From: Microglena sp. YARC
Lineage: Eukaryota > Chlorophyta > Chlorophyceae > Chlamydomonadales > Chlamydomonadaceae
Direction: 5' to 3'
DNA: 64,000 nt
NCBI GenBank assembly: GCA_022414725.1
Contig: CM039463.1
Location: 55,492,094 to 55,556,093 of the forward strand
This document shows, in pieces, positions 62,854 to 64,000 of the stretch; the first letter of the stretch is position 1, and each line of letters begins with the position of its first letter. The position numbers were made by a program, and so were the translations under genes. The notes beneath the pieces were generated by a model. The model did no database searches and had not been told where the DNA came from. It saw only the letters and a program-made list of their open reading frames with translations.

Positions 62854-63772
62854 AGTGGTAGTGGTAGTGGTAGTGGTAGTGGTAGTGGTAGTGGTAGTGG
62901 TAGTGGTAGTGGTAGTGGTAGTGGTAGTGGTAGTGGTAGTGGTAGTGGTAGTGGTAGTGGTAGTGGTAGTGGTAGTGGTAGTGGTAGTGGTAGTGGTAGT
63001 GGTAGTTGTGGTAGTTGTGGTAGTTGTGGTAGTTGTGGTAGTCGTGGTAGTCGTGGTAGTCGTGGTAGTCGTGGTAGTCGTGGTAGTCGTGGTAGTGGTG
63101 GTAGTGGTGGTAGTGGTGGTAGTGGTGGTAGTGGTGGTAGTGGTGGTAGTCGTGGTAGTGGTGGTAGTCGTGGTAGTCGTGGTAGTCGTGGTAGTCGTGG
63201 TAGCCGTGGTAGTCGTGGTAGTCGTGGTAGTCGTGGTAGTCGTGGTAGTCGTGGTAGTGGTGGTAGTCGTGGTAGTCGTGGTAGTCGTGGTAGTCGTGGT
63301 AGTCGTGGTAGTCGTGGTAGTCGTGGTAGTCGTGGTAGTCGTGGTAGTCGTGGTAGTCGTGGTAGTCGTGGTAGTCGTGGTAGTCGTGGTAGTCGTGGTA
63401 GTCGTGGTAGTCGTGGTAGTCGTGGTAGTCGTGGTAGTCGTGGTAGTCGTGGTAGTCGTGGTAGTCGTGTAGTTGGTAGTTGTGGTAGTTGTGGTAGTTG
63501 TGGTAGTTGTGGTAGTAGTGGTAGTGGTAGTGGTAGTGGTAGTGGTAGTGGTAGTGGTAGTGGTAGTGGTAGTGGTAGTGGTAGTGGTAGTGGTAGTGGT
63601 AGTGGTAGTAGTGGTAGTAGTGGTAGTCGTAGTCGTAGTGGTAGTGGTAGTGGTAGTGGTAGTAGTAGTGGTAGTGGTAGTGGTAGTGGTAGTGGTAGTG
63701 GTAGTGGTAGTGGTAGTGGTAGTGGTAGTGGTGGTGGTAGTGGTGATGGTGGTGGTAGTGTTAGTGATAGTG
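62854..63772 (+). repeat. (GGTAGT)n/(GGTAGTCGT)n variant array, about 920 bp
   Basis: Blocks of 6-bp GGTAGT units flank blocks of 9-bp units (GGTAGTTGT, GGTAGTCGT, GGTAGTGGT). It begins about 30 bp after the exon donor GTAGGTAGC and ends just before a decayed copy of that exon. The poly-Val frames are meaningless. Confidence 0.95.
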
Positions 63773-63783
63773 GGGATTGGTCT

Positions 63784-63893
63784 TATGCATAAACTGCCTT
63801 TGAAGTCCTAGATGACTGGATGTATGGTGCTACCAAAAAACCCATGGCCACTGTTTGGCCATCCGACACCTAAAAGATACAGTCATGCAGTAC
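63784..63893 (+). pseudogene. Decayed duplicate of the fourth exon
   Basis: GATGACTGGATGTATGGTGC and CCATCCGACACCTAAAAGAT, then CATGCAGTACG|GTAGGTAGCA, match the 3' two-thirds of exon 62,663-62,824. It holds a stop and has lost its 5' part, but its donor is unchanged. Confidence 0.75.
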
Positions 63894-64000
63894 GGTAGGT
63901 AGCAAGGGGCCACTGTTTCTTTTTTGGGCTACTCATGACAGCTTTCGGCCAGCTCCACTAGCGAGCCACTGGATGAAACCCAAAGCCTGCAGCTGCATTG

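Noticed and set aside
62636..63811. Poly-valine proteins of 278 and 112 residues
   Set aside because: The first 63 codons include a real exon, but the rest is a GGTAGT microsatellite after a splice donor.

Overview
The window is nuclear DNA from a eukaryote with intron-rich genes and heavy tandem repetition. Three multi-exon genes can be rebuilt by matching splice sites, reading phase and open frame across introns of 0.1-5 kb. Telomere-like CCCTAAA runs are built into one satellite. That, with AG|G acceptors and GC-AG introns, fits an algal or other protist genome. My best guess is a green alga of prasinophyte type; a dinoflagellate or haptophyte is possible. The species cannot be fixed from this sequence.

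Layout. (1) 1-10,478: about 3.75 tandem copies of a 2.79 kb unit. Each carries a small PHD-like zinc-finger ORF, a decayed tyrosine recombinase, and two 647-bp direct repeats holding a TATA-like promoter. (2) 11.0-15.8 kb: a 136-bp repeat, then a very uniform 52-bp satellite of about 76 copies. (3) 15.9-16.8 kb: TIR/MITE elements and a captured dynamin exon. (4) 17,287-41,685, minus strand: a phase-consistent nine-exon gene (858 aa visible) for a coiled-coil protein I do not recognise. Most of its exons are accompanied by partial local duplicates, and its introns are full of satellites and SINE-like elements. (5) 41.8-43.9 kb: about ten 180-bp units, each with an exon-like block. (6) 45,613-54,161, plus strand: an eight-exon Mx/fungal-type dynamin (759 codons) with two GC-AG introns and one in-frame TGA at codon 314. 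(7) 56,918 onward, plus strand: the 5' part of a gene for a secreted or membrane protein with a signal peptide, whose third and fourth exons are also duplicated. The window ends in a (GGTAGT)n array followed by a decayed copy of that fourth exon.

The main theme is exon-scale duplication tied to satellite growth. Exon fragments with their splice sites are copied locally two to ten times, and minisatellites grow between the copies. Two satellites can be traced to dispersed repeats: a 53-60-bp telomere-like array to the head of a 140-bp repeat, and a 40-bp array to the middle of a tRNA-derived SINE. The three genes show no shared pathway.

Sequence quality is uneven. The first tandem copy (about 1-2,600) and the right edge of the 52-bp array (about 15,300-15,720) carry many single-base indels that look like uncorrected long-read error. 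The coding exons of the minus-strand gene stay open throughout.
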